Positions 55,473 through 63,709 of a stretch of 64,000 nucleotides of DNA are shown here, in pieces. The DNA is from Pseudomonas azotoformans. Lineage in GTDB: Bacteria > Pseudomonadota > Gammaproteobacteria > Pseudomonadales > Pseudomonadaceae. Where the stretch lies: NCBI RefSeq assembly GCF_001579805.1, contig NZ_CP014546.1:4712001-4776000 (forward strand), given 5' to 3'. Both the position numbers and the translations under genes were made by a program. Within the stretch, counting starts at the first letter, position 1; every line of letters begins with the position of its first letter. The notes under the pieces are model-generated. The model ran no database searches. It was given only the letters and a program-made list of their open reading frames with translations, and was not told where the DNA came from.

Positions 55473-56636
55473 ATGCACGTAAAACGTCCACTCGCCTGTT
55501 TTTTCCTCGCGACAACAATTGCCCTCGGCAGCCAGGTCGCCCATGCCGCATTGCCCAGTGAACAGCACCAGGGCGTTATCGAGCCGGTATTCGCCTTCCA
55601 TGACGCCATGCCCACCGGCGTGACGGTCACTGAGACAGGGCGCCTCTTTGTCAACTTTCCGCGCTGGGGCGACAACGTGCCTTTTACCGTTGCAGAGCTG
55701 CGTAATGGCAAGGTGGTGCCTTACCCCGACCTGGCCATGAACCAGGCCAACCCCAAGGATCCGGCCAAAGGTTTTATCAGTGTTCAAAGCGTCGTGGCGG
55801 ACGGACGCGGGCGGCTCTGGATTCTCGATACCGCAGCCCCTGGGTTCTCGGCGCCGCAGCCCGGTGGCGCGAAGCTGGTCGCGGTTGACCTGGCCACTAA
55901 TAAGGTGGTGAAGACGCTGGTCTTCCCTGAAAACGTCATGCTGCCCAGCACCTACGTCAACGACATGCGCTTTGATTTTCGTGTGGGCGACGAAGGCGTG
56001 ATCTACCTCACCGACTCGTCCCTCAGCGGCCCTGGCGCAATCATCGTCATGGACATTGCCAGCGGCACGGCGTTGCGCCGGCTCAGCGGCGCGGCATCGA
56101 CCTCAGTCGATACGCGTTTCGTGCCCAAGGTCGAAGGTGAAATCCTCAAAGTCCGCAAACCCGACGGCAGCTCACAACCCTTTGCCGTGGCGTCCGATGG
56201 CATTGCACTGTCGGCGGATGGCCAGACTTTGTATTTCTGCCCATTGTCGAGCCGGCACCTATATTCAGTGCCCACCGTACAGCTGCGTGATGCATCGATC
56301 ACTGAGGCGCAACTCGCCGAAGCGGTCAAGGACCTTGGCGAAGAAAAAGGCGCGTCCGATGGGCTGGAGGCCGACGCATCAGGGGCGCTTTATGCCGGTG
56401 ATTATGAAAACAACAGCGTGCGCAAGCGCCTCGCGGACGGCCAGTGGCAAACTATCGTGCATGACCCTCGGGTGCTCTGGCCTGACACGTTCTCGATCGG
56501 CCCGGACGGCTATCTGTACTTCATGGCCAACCAGTTGCATCGCCAGGCGATTTTTCATGCAGGCAAGGACTTGCGGCAGAAGCCCTACAGCCTGCTGCGC
56601 GTGAAGATCGATGCAGCACCCGCGCCGACGTATTGA
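55473..56636 (+). CDS. Secreted Yellow/major royal jelly protein (MRJP) family beta-propeller
   Basis: A 387-residue exported protein with a signal peptide at about 1-25 (ending VAHA). The rest is a MRJP-like six-bladed propeller: MPTGVTVTETGRLFVNFPRWGDN, VVADGRGRLWILDTAAPG, YVNDMRFDF and GPGAIIVMDIASG are typical. The bacterial members have no proven activity; insect Yellow proteins include dopachrome-converting enzymes. It converges on the siderophore-type operon with only 13 bp between stops. Confidence 0.85.
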   Translation: MHVKRPLACFFLATTIALGSQVAHAALPSEQHQGVIEPVFAFHDAMPTGVTVTETGRLFVNFPRWGDNVPFTVAELRNGKVVPYPDLAMNQANPKDPAKGFISVQSVVADGRGRLWILDTAAPGFSAPQPGGAKLVAVDLATNKVVKTLVFPENVMLPSTYVNDMRFDFRVGDEGVIYLTDSSLSGPGAIIVMDIASGTALRRLSGAASTSVDTRFVPKVEGEILKVRKPDGSSQPFAVASDGIALSADGQTLYFCPLSSRHLYSVPTVQLRDASITEAQLAEAVKDLGEEKGASDGLEADASGALYAGDYENNSVRKRLADGQWQTIVHDPRVLWPDTFSIGPDGYLYFMANQLHRQAIFHAGKDLRQKPYSLLRVKIDAAPAPTY

Positions 56637-56649
56637 GCGCGCGGGACGA

Positions 56650-58025
56650 TTATCGAAGCGCTGACTCCTGTGGAGAGAGCAACAATGCCTGCTCCATGCT
56701 GGCAAGCTTGATCTGGGTTTCCTCATACTCCCCGGCAGGCTGAGAGCCCTCGACAATCCCGCACCCCGCGAACAAATGACAGTGTCGTGGGGTCATCAGC
56801 GCCGAGCGCAGAGCGACCAGGAAATCTCCATTGCCCTGTGAGTCCAACCAACCCACCGGCGCCGCGTACCAACCCCGGTCGAAACCTTCGTGGCGGCGGA
56901 TAAAATCCATGGCGGTCGCACTTGGCAATCCACCCACCGCTGGCGTTGGATGCAGCGCGTGGATGCCGTCCAGCAAACGCTTGTCCGGGTTGAGTTGCGC
57001 CATGATCGGTGTGCTCAGGTGCTGCACGTTGGCGAGCTTCAGCAGGTGGGGGATGACGCAGCCTGGAGGTCGCGTACCTTGCCATCCAGGGCTTGGGTGA
57101 TGGTCTGCACTACCAGTCGGTGTTCATGTTGTTCCTTGGGGTCGGCCAGTAGCCGTTCACCGATAACGTGATCCTCGTCGGCAGTAGTGCCTCGTCGCGC
57201 GCTGCCTGCGAGGGCATGGGTGGTCAGGCGACCCTCCTGGCAACTGAGCAGTCGTTCGGGGGTAGCGCCCATGAAGCAATGCTCGCCACGGTGCAGCGCG
57301 AACAGGTGGGATGCGTTACCCCGTGCGTGCAAACGCTGCATCACCGCACCACTGTCCAGGGGCGTGTCCAGTTGGTACTCGATATGCCGCGCCAACACCA
57401 CTTTGTTCAAGGCGCCGCCTGAAATGGCCTGCAACGCCGTTTCAACCTTCCTCTGCCACTGGTGTGAGGGCAGCGCGTTGCGTTCGATGACGTCCGGCGC
57501 TGTGGCCGTCGCGGCGGGCGGGTTGAGCAGTTGCGCATAGGCCGCGATGCTGTCGCGGGCCAATGCCTGCGGGTCGCTGTCGGGTTCGACCACTTGCTGG
57601 CAGCGCAGCCAGCGGCCGTCGGCGTCTTCGCTGAGCAGCCAATGCGACAGATGAAAACTGGCGTCAGCGAAGGCGGCCCAGTGCGGTGCGCACGGCCGCT
57701 GTTCATCAAAGCGCATGCCGCCCAGCAGTAAGGGTGCCTTGGGCCCGTCGATCACCGCGTCGGCGCACAGGGCGAACCATTGCCGGTCGACGTCGAGCAT
57801 GCGCTGGGGGCCGCCGGCCTCGATCTGCCAGGCGCAGCCCACGCCGAACAGTGTCAGGTCTGGCGAATGCGCGCGCCAGAAGAAACCCTGCCGGTGGGCT
57901 TCGTAAAGGGCCAGGGCCTCCAGCGTCGGCGCGGGGTGTGAAGAAACGGCGATGACGGGCCGTTGATACGCCACCGCACGCTGGTGTGCGGCCTGGAATA
58001 CCTTGAGCAACGCGTCCAGGTTCAT
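56650..58025 (-). pseudogene. pchA: Isochorismate synthase PchA-like, frameshifted
   Basis: It would convert chorismate to isochorismate, the first step to salicylate. The 5' part (58025 to about 57050, 325 residues from MNLDALLKVF) has ISGGALNKVVLARHIEY and FMGATPERLLSCQ, then hits a stop after KVRDLQAASSPTC. In another frame the family sequence resumes at once (HLLKLANVQHLSTPI, HPTPAVGGLP, GWYAAPVGW) down to the stop at 56650. Adding one base to the G5 tract at 57048-57052 restores a protein of about 457 residues, near the usual PchA length. A sequencing error cannot be excluded. The start overlaps the pchB stop by four bases. Confidence 0.85.
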
Positions 58026-58330
58026 ACCACCTTGCTCTTTTTCTGCAACCAGAAGGCGGTCTGCTCGGCGATGTACCAGTGGATGATCTGGTTGAACAGC
58101 CCCTCGATAAACTCTGCGTCCAGCCCGGCCGTCTGCGCCCATTGCCGGCGCTGCGGCAACATCGCCGCGACACGTTCCGGGGCGGCGATGCTGGCCTGGT
58201 CGGGCTTGAACGCGGAGGCGGCCTTGACGTACTGCATGCGCAGGCCGAGGGCCTCGATGATCTGCTGGTCGAGGCTGTCGATGGCTTCACGAATGTCCGA
58301 AAGGCCAGTGCAGTGTTCCGGGGTTTTCAT
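58022..58330 (-). CDS. pchB: Isochorismate-pyruvate lyase PchB
   Basis: A 102-residue chorismate-mutase-fold lyase that splits isochorismate into salicylate and pyruvate. The family pattern LSDIREAIDSLDQQIIEALGLRMQYVKAASAFK includes the active-site Arg and Lys, and a C-terminal IIHWYIAEQ helix is present. The length equals PchB (101). It overlaps both neighbours by four bases. The gene is intact, although its supplier gene pchA is broken. Confidence 0.92.
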   Translation of the reverse strand: MKTPEHCTGLSDIREAIDSLDQQIIEALGLRMQYVKAASAFKPDQASIAAPERVAAMLPQRRQWAQTAGLDAEFIEGLFNQIIHWYIAEQTAFWLQKKSKVV

Positions 58331-59085
58331 ACCGAGTCTCCCTGTAGGTAGGCAGTGCGTTGCAACAGGTGATGGATCACCGGTCGCGGCTGATGCTTGA
58401 GGTAAAAGTGGTCGCCGTCGAACAGGCGGATATCCGGGGTGTGGTCGCTGAGGTCAGCCCAGGCACGGGCCTGCTCAAGGCTGACTTCGGCGTCATCGCG
58501 GGCCAGCAGCACGTCGAGTGGTGCCGACAAGCGGGTAAGCTGCTGGGGGCGCCAGGTTTCGATGGCCTGGTAGTCGCTGCGCAGGGTTGGCAGGAACAAC
58601 GCACGCAGTTGGGGATTGGCCCACAGGCCGGCGGCGTCGGCGTCCTGGCGCAGGATGTCGGCGATCAGTGCGGCGTCGTCCTGGCGGTGCAGGTCACTGT
58701 CTGGTTGCCGGTGTGGCGGCGCGTGACCCGAGACGAACACATGGGCGGCGCCATAGCCTGCCGCTTGCAGGCACACTCCCACGGCGTAGGCGAGGGCGGC
58801 GCCCATGCTGTGGCCGAACAGCAGCAAGGGCCGGGCGGGCAACGTTTGCAGTGCTGCGGCAATGTGTTCGGCGAGCCTGTCCAGGCAGGGGATATGCGTT
58901 TCGTTGAAACGCTCTTCACGTCCCGGAGATTGCACGGCCAGCAGGTCGATATCCCCCGGCAGGTGCGCCAGCCACGGACGGAAAAAACTCGCGCTGCCCC
59001 CGGCATGGGCCAGGCACACTAGGCGTGCCCGCGCCTGTTGGCTTTCTCGCAGCACACGCAGCCATGGCGATGCAGCGCCGCTCAT
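58327..59085 (-). CDS. pchC: Type II thioesterase, PchC/YbtT-like
   Basis: A 252-residue alpha/beta hydrolase that clears misprimed intermediates from NRPS/PKS carrier domains. The AGGSASFFRPW motif near the start, GHSMGAALA with the nucleophilic Ser (about residue 95), and the C-terminal GDHFYLKHQP with the catalytic His are all as in PchC, YbtT and GrsT. It overlaps both neighbours by four bases. Its presence implies an NRPS upstream, beyond the window. Confidence 0.9.
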   Translation of the reverse strand: MSGAASPWLRVLRESQQARARLVCLAHAGGSASFFRPWLAHLPGDIDLLAVQSPGREERFNETHIPCLDRLAEHIAAALQTLPARPLLLFGHSMGAALAYAVGVCLQAAGYGAAHVFVSGHAPPHRQPDSDLHRQDDAALIADILRQDADAAGLWANPQLRALFLPTLRSDYQAIETWRPQQLTRLSAPLDVLLARDDAEVSLEQARAWADLSDHTPDIRLFDGDHFYLKHQPRPVIHHLLQRTAYLQGDSV

Positions 59086-60680
59086 AGCGCCAGCACCTGT
59101 TCTGCCAAGGCCTTGCGGTTGACCTTGCCGAGGCGCGTCAACGGGAACTCGCGCAGCACCTGCAAGCGATCCGGCAACTTGTAGGCGGCCAGCCCTCGTT
59201 CGCGCAGCCAGGCGTTGATCGAGGCGAGGTCAACCCGCTCGCCATGGGCCAGCACACAGGCGCAACTGCGCTCGCCGAGCAACTCGTCGGCCAGCGCCAC
59301 CAGTGCCACATCGCGAATCAGCGGGTGGCCGAGCAGCAGGTTCTCGATCTCTTCCACGGGGATTTTCTCGCCCCCGCGATTGATCACATCCTTGCTGCGA
59401 CCCTCGACAATCAAATGCCCCTCGGGCAGGCGCCGCACCAGGTCGCCGCTGCGGTAAAAACCGTCGGCGGTAAACGCGCGCTGGTTCTGCTCGGCGGCGT
59501 TGTAATAGCCGCGGATGGTGTAGGGCCCACGCACCAGCAATTCACCGACGGTGCCGGGGGCGACCGGCTGGTCGTCGGCGTCGACGATGCGGATCTCGTC
59601 GTCGGCGGTCAGCGGCAGTCCCTGGGTGTCGAACACCCGCGCCTGCGGATCATCCAGTGGCGTGAAGCACAGCAAACCCTCTGCCATGCCATACACCTGT
59701 TGCAGGCCGCAGCCCAAGACCGGGCGGATGCGTGCGGCGATCTCGGCCTTGAGCCGGGCGCCGCCGACCTGCAGCCATTGCAGGCTGCCCAGGTCGTTAT
59801 CGGACCATTGCGCGACTTCCAGCCACAGCAACACCAGCGGTGGGATCAGGGCGGTGTGGGTGATGCGTTCGCGTTCGATCAGCTCAAAGGCGGTGTCCGG
59901 GCTCGGTTCCGGCGCCAGAACCAGGGTGGCGCCGATACTGAACACGCCCAAAGCACCGGGAGAGGCGAGGGGGAAGTTGTGCGCCACCGGCAGTGCGGCG
60001 AGGTATCGGGTATCGGCATCGAACCCACACGCCTGGGCCGCCAGGCGCGCATTGCACGCGTAGTCGTCATGGGTGCGCGGGATCAGTTTGGGCAGGCCGG
60101 TGGTGCCGCCAGACAACAGCAGCACTGCCACCTCCCGCGAATCTGGCGCAGGCCATTCACGCGGGCTGGCCACGCACTGCGCCAGCGGCACGAATTCCTC
60201 GGCGGCACCGACCACCCACACCTGTTGCAGGCTCGGTACTTGCTCAAGCAACGTGCGCGCCAACGGGCGATAGTCGAAGCCCAGATGCTGATCGACAATT
60301 ACATAGGCGACTGCCTGGCTGAGGTGCGCCAGGTGTGCCAGTTCATGTTCGCGATGGGCCGGCAGCGCAAACACCGGGATCACGCCCAGGCGCAGCAGCG
60401 CGAAGGTCAGGCTGAAGAAATCGGCGATATTCGGCAACTGCACCAACACCCGCTGGCCCGCCACCAGCCCGCGTTCGGCAAGGCCGGCGGCCAGGCGGTC
60501 AGCCTCATAGTCGAGCTCGGCGTAGCTCCAGCGCCGCGAGCCGTCTACCAGCGCCTCCTTGTTTGGTGTGCGCCGGGCCTGCGAGCGCAGCAGTTCGCCA
60601 AGAGGCGCGCCGCGCCAGTAGCCTTGCTCGCGGTAGCGGCGAATAAAGTCGTCGGGCCAATCAGTGCATCCATCAAGCAT
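59082..60680 (-). CDS. pchD: Aryl-AMP ligase, salicylate/2,3-DHB type (PchD/YbtE/DhbE-like)
   Basis: A 532-residue stand-alone adenylation enzyme that activates an aryl acid and loads it onto an aryl carrier domain. It has the P-loop LLSGGTTGLPK at about 188-198, the aryl pocket HNFPLASPG at 234-242, YGMAEGLL at 330-337, and the C-terminal GRSKDVINRGGEKIPVEEIE. By DhbE numbering, which aligns without gaps here, Asn235, Ser240 and Ala333 are as in 2,3-DHB ligases but Leu337 is as in salicylate ligases (codes from memory). Adjacent pchB favours salicylate. It overlaps the VOC gene by eight bases. Confidence 0.92.
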   Translation of the reverse strand: MLDGCTDWPDDFIRRYREQGYWRGAPLGELLRSQARRTPNKEALVDGSRRWSYAELDYEADRLAAGLAERGLVAGQRVLVQLPNIADFFSLTFALLRLGVIPVFALPAHREHELAHLAHLSQAVAYVIVDQHLGFDYRPLARTLLEQVPSLQQVWVVGAAEEFVPLAQCVASPREWPAPDSREVAVLLLSGGTTGLPKLIPRTHDDYACNARLAAQACGFDADTRYLAALPVAHNFPLASPGALGVFSIGATLVLAPEPSPDTAFELIERERITHTALIPPLVLLWLEVAQWSDNDLGSLQWLQVGGARLKAEIAARIRPVLGCGLQQVYGMAEGLLCFTPLDDPQARVFDTQGLPLTADDEIRIVDADDQPVAPGTVGELLVRGPYTIRGYYNAAEQNQRAFTADGFYRSGDLVRRLPEGHLIVEGRSKDVINRGGEKIPVEEIENLLLGHPLIRDVALVALADELLGERSCACVLAHGERVDLASINAWLRERGLAAYKLPDRLQVLREFPLTRLGKVNRKALAEQVLAL

Positions 60681-61392
60681 GGCAATCTCCTTGGGCAGTC
60701 GGGCAGCCCAGCAACTGGGCCCCGTGCAGATTCAGCGGGTGCGCAAGGCCGGTGATTTGTACCGCCTGTACGCCGGTGTGCGTGGCCGGTTGCAGGCGCA
60801 GCAGCGGGTCATCGCCGGCCAGCAGGTGAAGGGCGGTGTGATCGTCGGGGTGTACGCCCAAGTGAATCGCGGCCAACCCGGTAGCGCCATTCGGGTGGAC
60901 CCTGTGCGCCGGGTGCTGGGACGGTGAGTAGGGCGTGACCAGGAAGGGCAAGCGATCATGGCGCGGGTACACGAAACGAAAGCGCGTCTGGCTGCCATCG
61001 GCGCAGGTGCGCCGCCAGTTCACCGTACGTCCCATGCTCACGCCGCAAGCCGCCAGGCCCTTGAGGCGAGGCGCCAGGGCCGGGTCTTCGCACAGCAGGG
61101 CCAGGTCGCAGAAACCTTCGCCCTGCGCGGCCCAACGCAACATGCGTCGCCCGGCCCCCCGGCCGGCCAGGCAGTCGATGGGCCACTTGAACAGCCAGGC
61201 ATGACGCGGCGTGGTCAACAGTTCGATGATCGGCCCCTGGCTGAACCAGATGTGTGCGTGTTGCGCGCTGGCTTCGGCGGTGGCGTAAGTGACCTCGAAG
61301 CCGGCGGCACGAAAATTCGCCACGGCCTGGTGCAAGTCACGCACCCACAGCAGCACATGGCTGCAGGCTGAAGAGGGTTGAGCAGTGTTCAA
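60673..61392 (-). CDS. Glyoxalase-like (VOC) protein in the siderophore-type operon
   Basis: A 239-residue protein with HVLLWVRDLHQAVANFRAAGFEVTYAT at the start and later HIWFSQGPIIELLT, the betaalphabetabetabeta pattern of the VOC/glyoxalase fold; the middle part (GFCDLALLCEDP) and a second half with GLAAIHLGVHPDDHTAL suggest a two-module Glyoxalase_3-like protein. VOC proteins act as isomerases, dioxygenases, or binding/resistance proteins. I know no counterpart in pyochelin or yersiniabactin clusters, so its step is unknown; a tailoring or self-protection role is inference. Its ATG overlaps the reductase stop by four bases. Confidence 0.7.
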   Translation of the reverse strand: MNTAQPSSACSHVLLWVRDLHQAVANFRAAGFEVTYATAEASAQHAHIWFSQGPIIELLTTPRHAWLFKWPIDCLAGRGAGRRMLRWAAQGEGFCDLALLCEDPALAPRLKGLAACGVSMGRTVNWRRTCADGSQTRFRFVYPRHDRLPFLVTPYSPSQHPAHRVHPNGATGLAAIHLGVHPDDHTALHLLAGDDPLLRLQPATHTGVQAVQITGLAHPLNLHGAQLLGCPTAQGDCHA

Positions 61393-62534
61393 AACGGCAG
61401 GGCTCCCAGCAGTCGGGCGGTGTCGTCACCGCAAGGGGGTTGCACGGCGTCGGCACGCGCGTGGAGTTCGGCCTGTGGCAGCGAACGCGGCACCGGTGGC
61501 TCGATCAGTTCAGGCATGCCGATCAGGCCGTTCATTTCGCGCCAGGCCATGGACACCTCGGTCGCCCACACGCCGCTGCGCAGGCGGCGTGTGGGGTCGT
61601 CGATGTCGCGGCACAGTTCACCCAGCGCAAGGCTGACCGCGTCGGGCCAGAGCTGGTTGAACACCTGGTGGTAGCTCGCGGGGAGCTGCGGGTCGAGCAC
61701 CACCATCGTCGGCCCGGCCAGGCGTTCGCTGCCGGGGCCGGCCATGATCAGGCGGTCGGTGTTATCCCGTGGGGCATGCAGGCGCGGGTTCCACAGCACC
61801 GGGCCATGGGTGTCGCCCAGGCTCAGCACGCCGGCTTCGCAGCCCACTTCGAGGCGATGCAACAGGAAGGAATGGTTGTCCGGGTCCTGGGGGTGCACCT
61901 GGTTCTGGATGCGCAGGCTGATTGGCACACCGTTGAAACTCGCGTTGAGCCGCGTGAAAGGCTGCGCCCCGACCCCGGCGGCTGGCGCCGCGAACACCCA
62001 GGGCCGCAGGCCACCGGCCAGGCGCCCGAGAATGTCCAGCAGCGGGTAAGCCACCTGGCTGTTGCAGGCCGCGTCGATGTACGCCAGCCCTTGCTGCTCG
62101 CGCAGGTACCCGGCCACCGCCAGAAAACGCCGGATCGCGAGGATGTTCGGGTACAGCGTGTTCACCGCGTAGGCTGCCTGGCCTTGACGCGCGGCCTGCA
62201 TGCACGCCGCGATTTCGCGGTGGTGCACCGGGTGTTCCTGCAGCACGTGGATGCCGCGTCGCAGCAGGTGCTGGGCCAGCTCGCTGCCGGCGCCGCCGGT
62301 GGCGCCGGAGCGCACCACCACGCAGGCGATGTCGACGTCGTCCGGCACTTGCTCGACAGCCTCGTACAACGGCACGCCATAGTGCGCGGCGCAGGCGCGC
62401 GAGTAAGCATTGCCGCGTGACAGGATGCCCACCAGTTCATAGTCGGCCTGGGCGCGTGCCACCGCTTGCAGGTAGATACGGCCAAATGCAGTGCCGGCGA
62501 CGATCACGCGTTTACGTGCAGTCGGGCGGCTCAT
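61389..62534 (-). CDS. pchG: Thiazolinyl imide reductase, PchG/YbtU-like
   Basis: A 381-residue Gfo/Idh/MocA-fold NADPH reductase. The N-terminus RKRVIVAGTAFGRIYLQAV is the dinucleotide-binding motif typical of the TIGR01761-type thiaz-red family, and QEHPVHHREI and NTLYPN follow the family pattern. These enzymes reduce a carrier-bound thiazoline to thiazolidine during pyochelin or yersiniabactin assembly. The ATG at 62534 overlaps the P450 stop (ATGA); the open frame to 62588 lies in that gene. Confidence 0.88.
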   Translation of the reverse strand: MSRPTARKRVIVAGTAFGRIYLQAVARAQADYELVGILSRGNAYSRACAAHYGVPLYEAVEQVPDDVDIACVVVRSGATGGAGSELAQHLLRRGIHVLQEHPVHHREIAACMQAARQGQAAYAVNTLYPNILAIRRFLAVAGYLREQQGLAYIDAACNSQVAYPLLDILGRLAGGLRPWVFAAPAAGVGAQPFTRLNASFNGVPISLRIQNQVHPQDPDNHSFLLHRLEVGCEAGVLSLGDTHGPVLWNPRLHAPRDNTDRLIMAGPGSERLAGPTMVVLDPQLPASYHQVFNQLWPDAVSLALGELCRDIDDPTRRLRSGVWATEVSMAWREMNGLIGMPELIEPPVPRSLPQAELHARADAVQPPCGDDTARLLGALPF

Positions 62535-63709
62535 GACCAGGTCACCGGCAGGCAGTGGGCGCCGCGAAAGAATGTGGCGGTTTTCCATTGCACGTCGCCG
62601 CAGCGCTGCAGGCTGGGCAGGCGCACCACCAGGGCGTGCAGCGCCTCCTGCAATTCGACCCGCGCCAGGGCTGAGCCGATGCAGTGATGCAGGCCGTGGC
62701 CAAAGCCGAAATGGCCGCTGGCATCCCGTTGCAGGTCCAGCGCCTGTGGGTTTTCAAAGCGGGCCGGGTCATGGTTGGCGGCGCCGATCGAGGCGAACAC
62801 CGCGTCGCCCTGGCGCACCAGGGTTTCACCGACCTGAATGTCTTCCAGCGCGTAGTGCACAAACATCGCCGCCGAGGCCAGCGGGATGTAGCGCAGCAGC
62901 TCTTCGACCGCCTGCGGTATCTGCTCGGGATCGGCCTTGAGCTGTTGCCACTGCGCGGGGTTGTCCAACAGCACCTGGATAAAGTTGGGGATCTGCGAGG
63001 CACTGCCTTCGTAACCGGCGACCAGGATCGCAATGCACAACAGCAGCAATTGCTCCTCGTTGAGGGACTCGCCTTTTTCGTCGGCTTGGGTCAGGGCGGT
63101 CATGAAGTCATCGCGTGGTTCGCGTCGACGTTCGGCCACCAGGTTTTTGATGTATGCGGCCAGCTCGCCCAGATGACGCTGAGTCTGATCCGCGTCTTCA
63201 GGGCGGGTCGACAGCAGGGAGTCGTTCCACACCTTGAAACGGTCACGGTCCTGCACCGGCACACCCAGCAGTTCGCAGATCAGCGCCAGGGGCAACGGCA
63301 GGGCGTAGTCGTTGACCAGATCAGCCGGCGGGCCGGCGGCGAGCATGCGGTCGATCAACTGATGGGCGTAGTCGCGGGCGTGGGGGCGCAGGGCTTCGAC
63401 GCGGCGACGGGTGAAAGCCTGGGCGGCGCGCGAGCGAATCCGCGTGAGTTGCGGCGGGTCCATCATCACGATGCCGCCGGCGATGCGTGGGAAGGCACGC
63501 GGGCTATCGTCGCGACGAAACGCCTCGCTGCGGCTGAAGCGCCGGTCGCCGAGTACCAGGCGCACATCGTCATAGCGAGTGGCAAGCCAGGCCGGGGCGC
63601 CGATGGGCATTTGGATGCGCAACAGCCCCGGTGCCTGCTGGGCATGGCGATAGGGTTCCGCCAGCTTGAGGTCGGTGAAGCGGTTGAACGGGTAGGCCAG
63701 CGGGGTCAT
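62531..63709 (-). CDS. Cytochrome P450 of the siderophore-type operon
   Basis: A 392-residue soluble class I P450, similar to actinobacterial secondary-metabolite P450s. The haem-Cys loop is FGFGHGLHHCIGSALA with Cys343; ExxR is E270-x-x-R273. The I-helix reads AGYEGS at 231-236, where AGxETT is usual, so the conserved Thr is replaced. It needs a ferredoxin and reductase, not encoded here. It may hydroxylate or oxidise a thiazoline product or a carrier-bound intermediate. It overlaps both neighbours by four bases. Streptomyces coelibactin clusters, as I recall, also carry a P450. Confidence 0.92.
   Translation of the reverse strand: MTPLAYPFNRFTDLKLAEPYRHAQQAPGLLRIQMPIGAPAWLATRYDDVRLVLGDRRFSRSEAFRRDDSPRAFPRIAGGIVMMDPPQLTRIRSRAAQAFTRRRVEALRPHARDYAHQLIDRMLAAGPPADLVNDYALPLPLALICELLGVPVQDRDRFKVWNDSLLSTRPEDADQTQRHLGELAAYIKNLVAERRREPRDDFMTALTQADEKGESLNEEQLLLLCIAILVAGYEGSASQIPNFIQVLLDNPAQWQQLKADPEQIPQAVEELLRYIPLASAAMFVHYALEDIQVGETLVRQGDAVFASIGAANHDPARFENPQALDLQRDASGHFGFGHGLHHCIGSALARVELQEALHALVVRLPSLQRCGDVQWKTATFFRGAHCLPVTWS

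Noticed and set aside
56650..57027. Separate small gene downstream of pchA
   Set aside because: Its sequence is the conserved C-terminal third of isochorismate synthase, continuous with the upstream frame after a one-base correction.
59244..60755. 503-codon plus-strand frame opposite the aryl-AMP ligase
   Set aside because: The ligase on the minus strand has every core motif; the opposite frame is a shadow.
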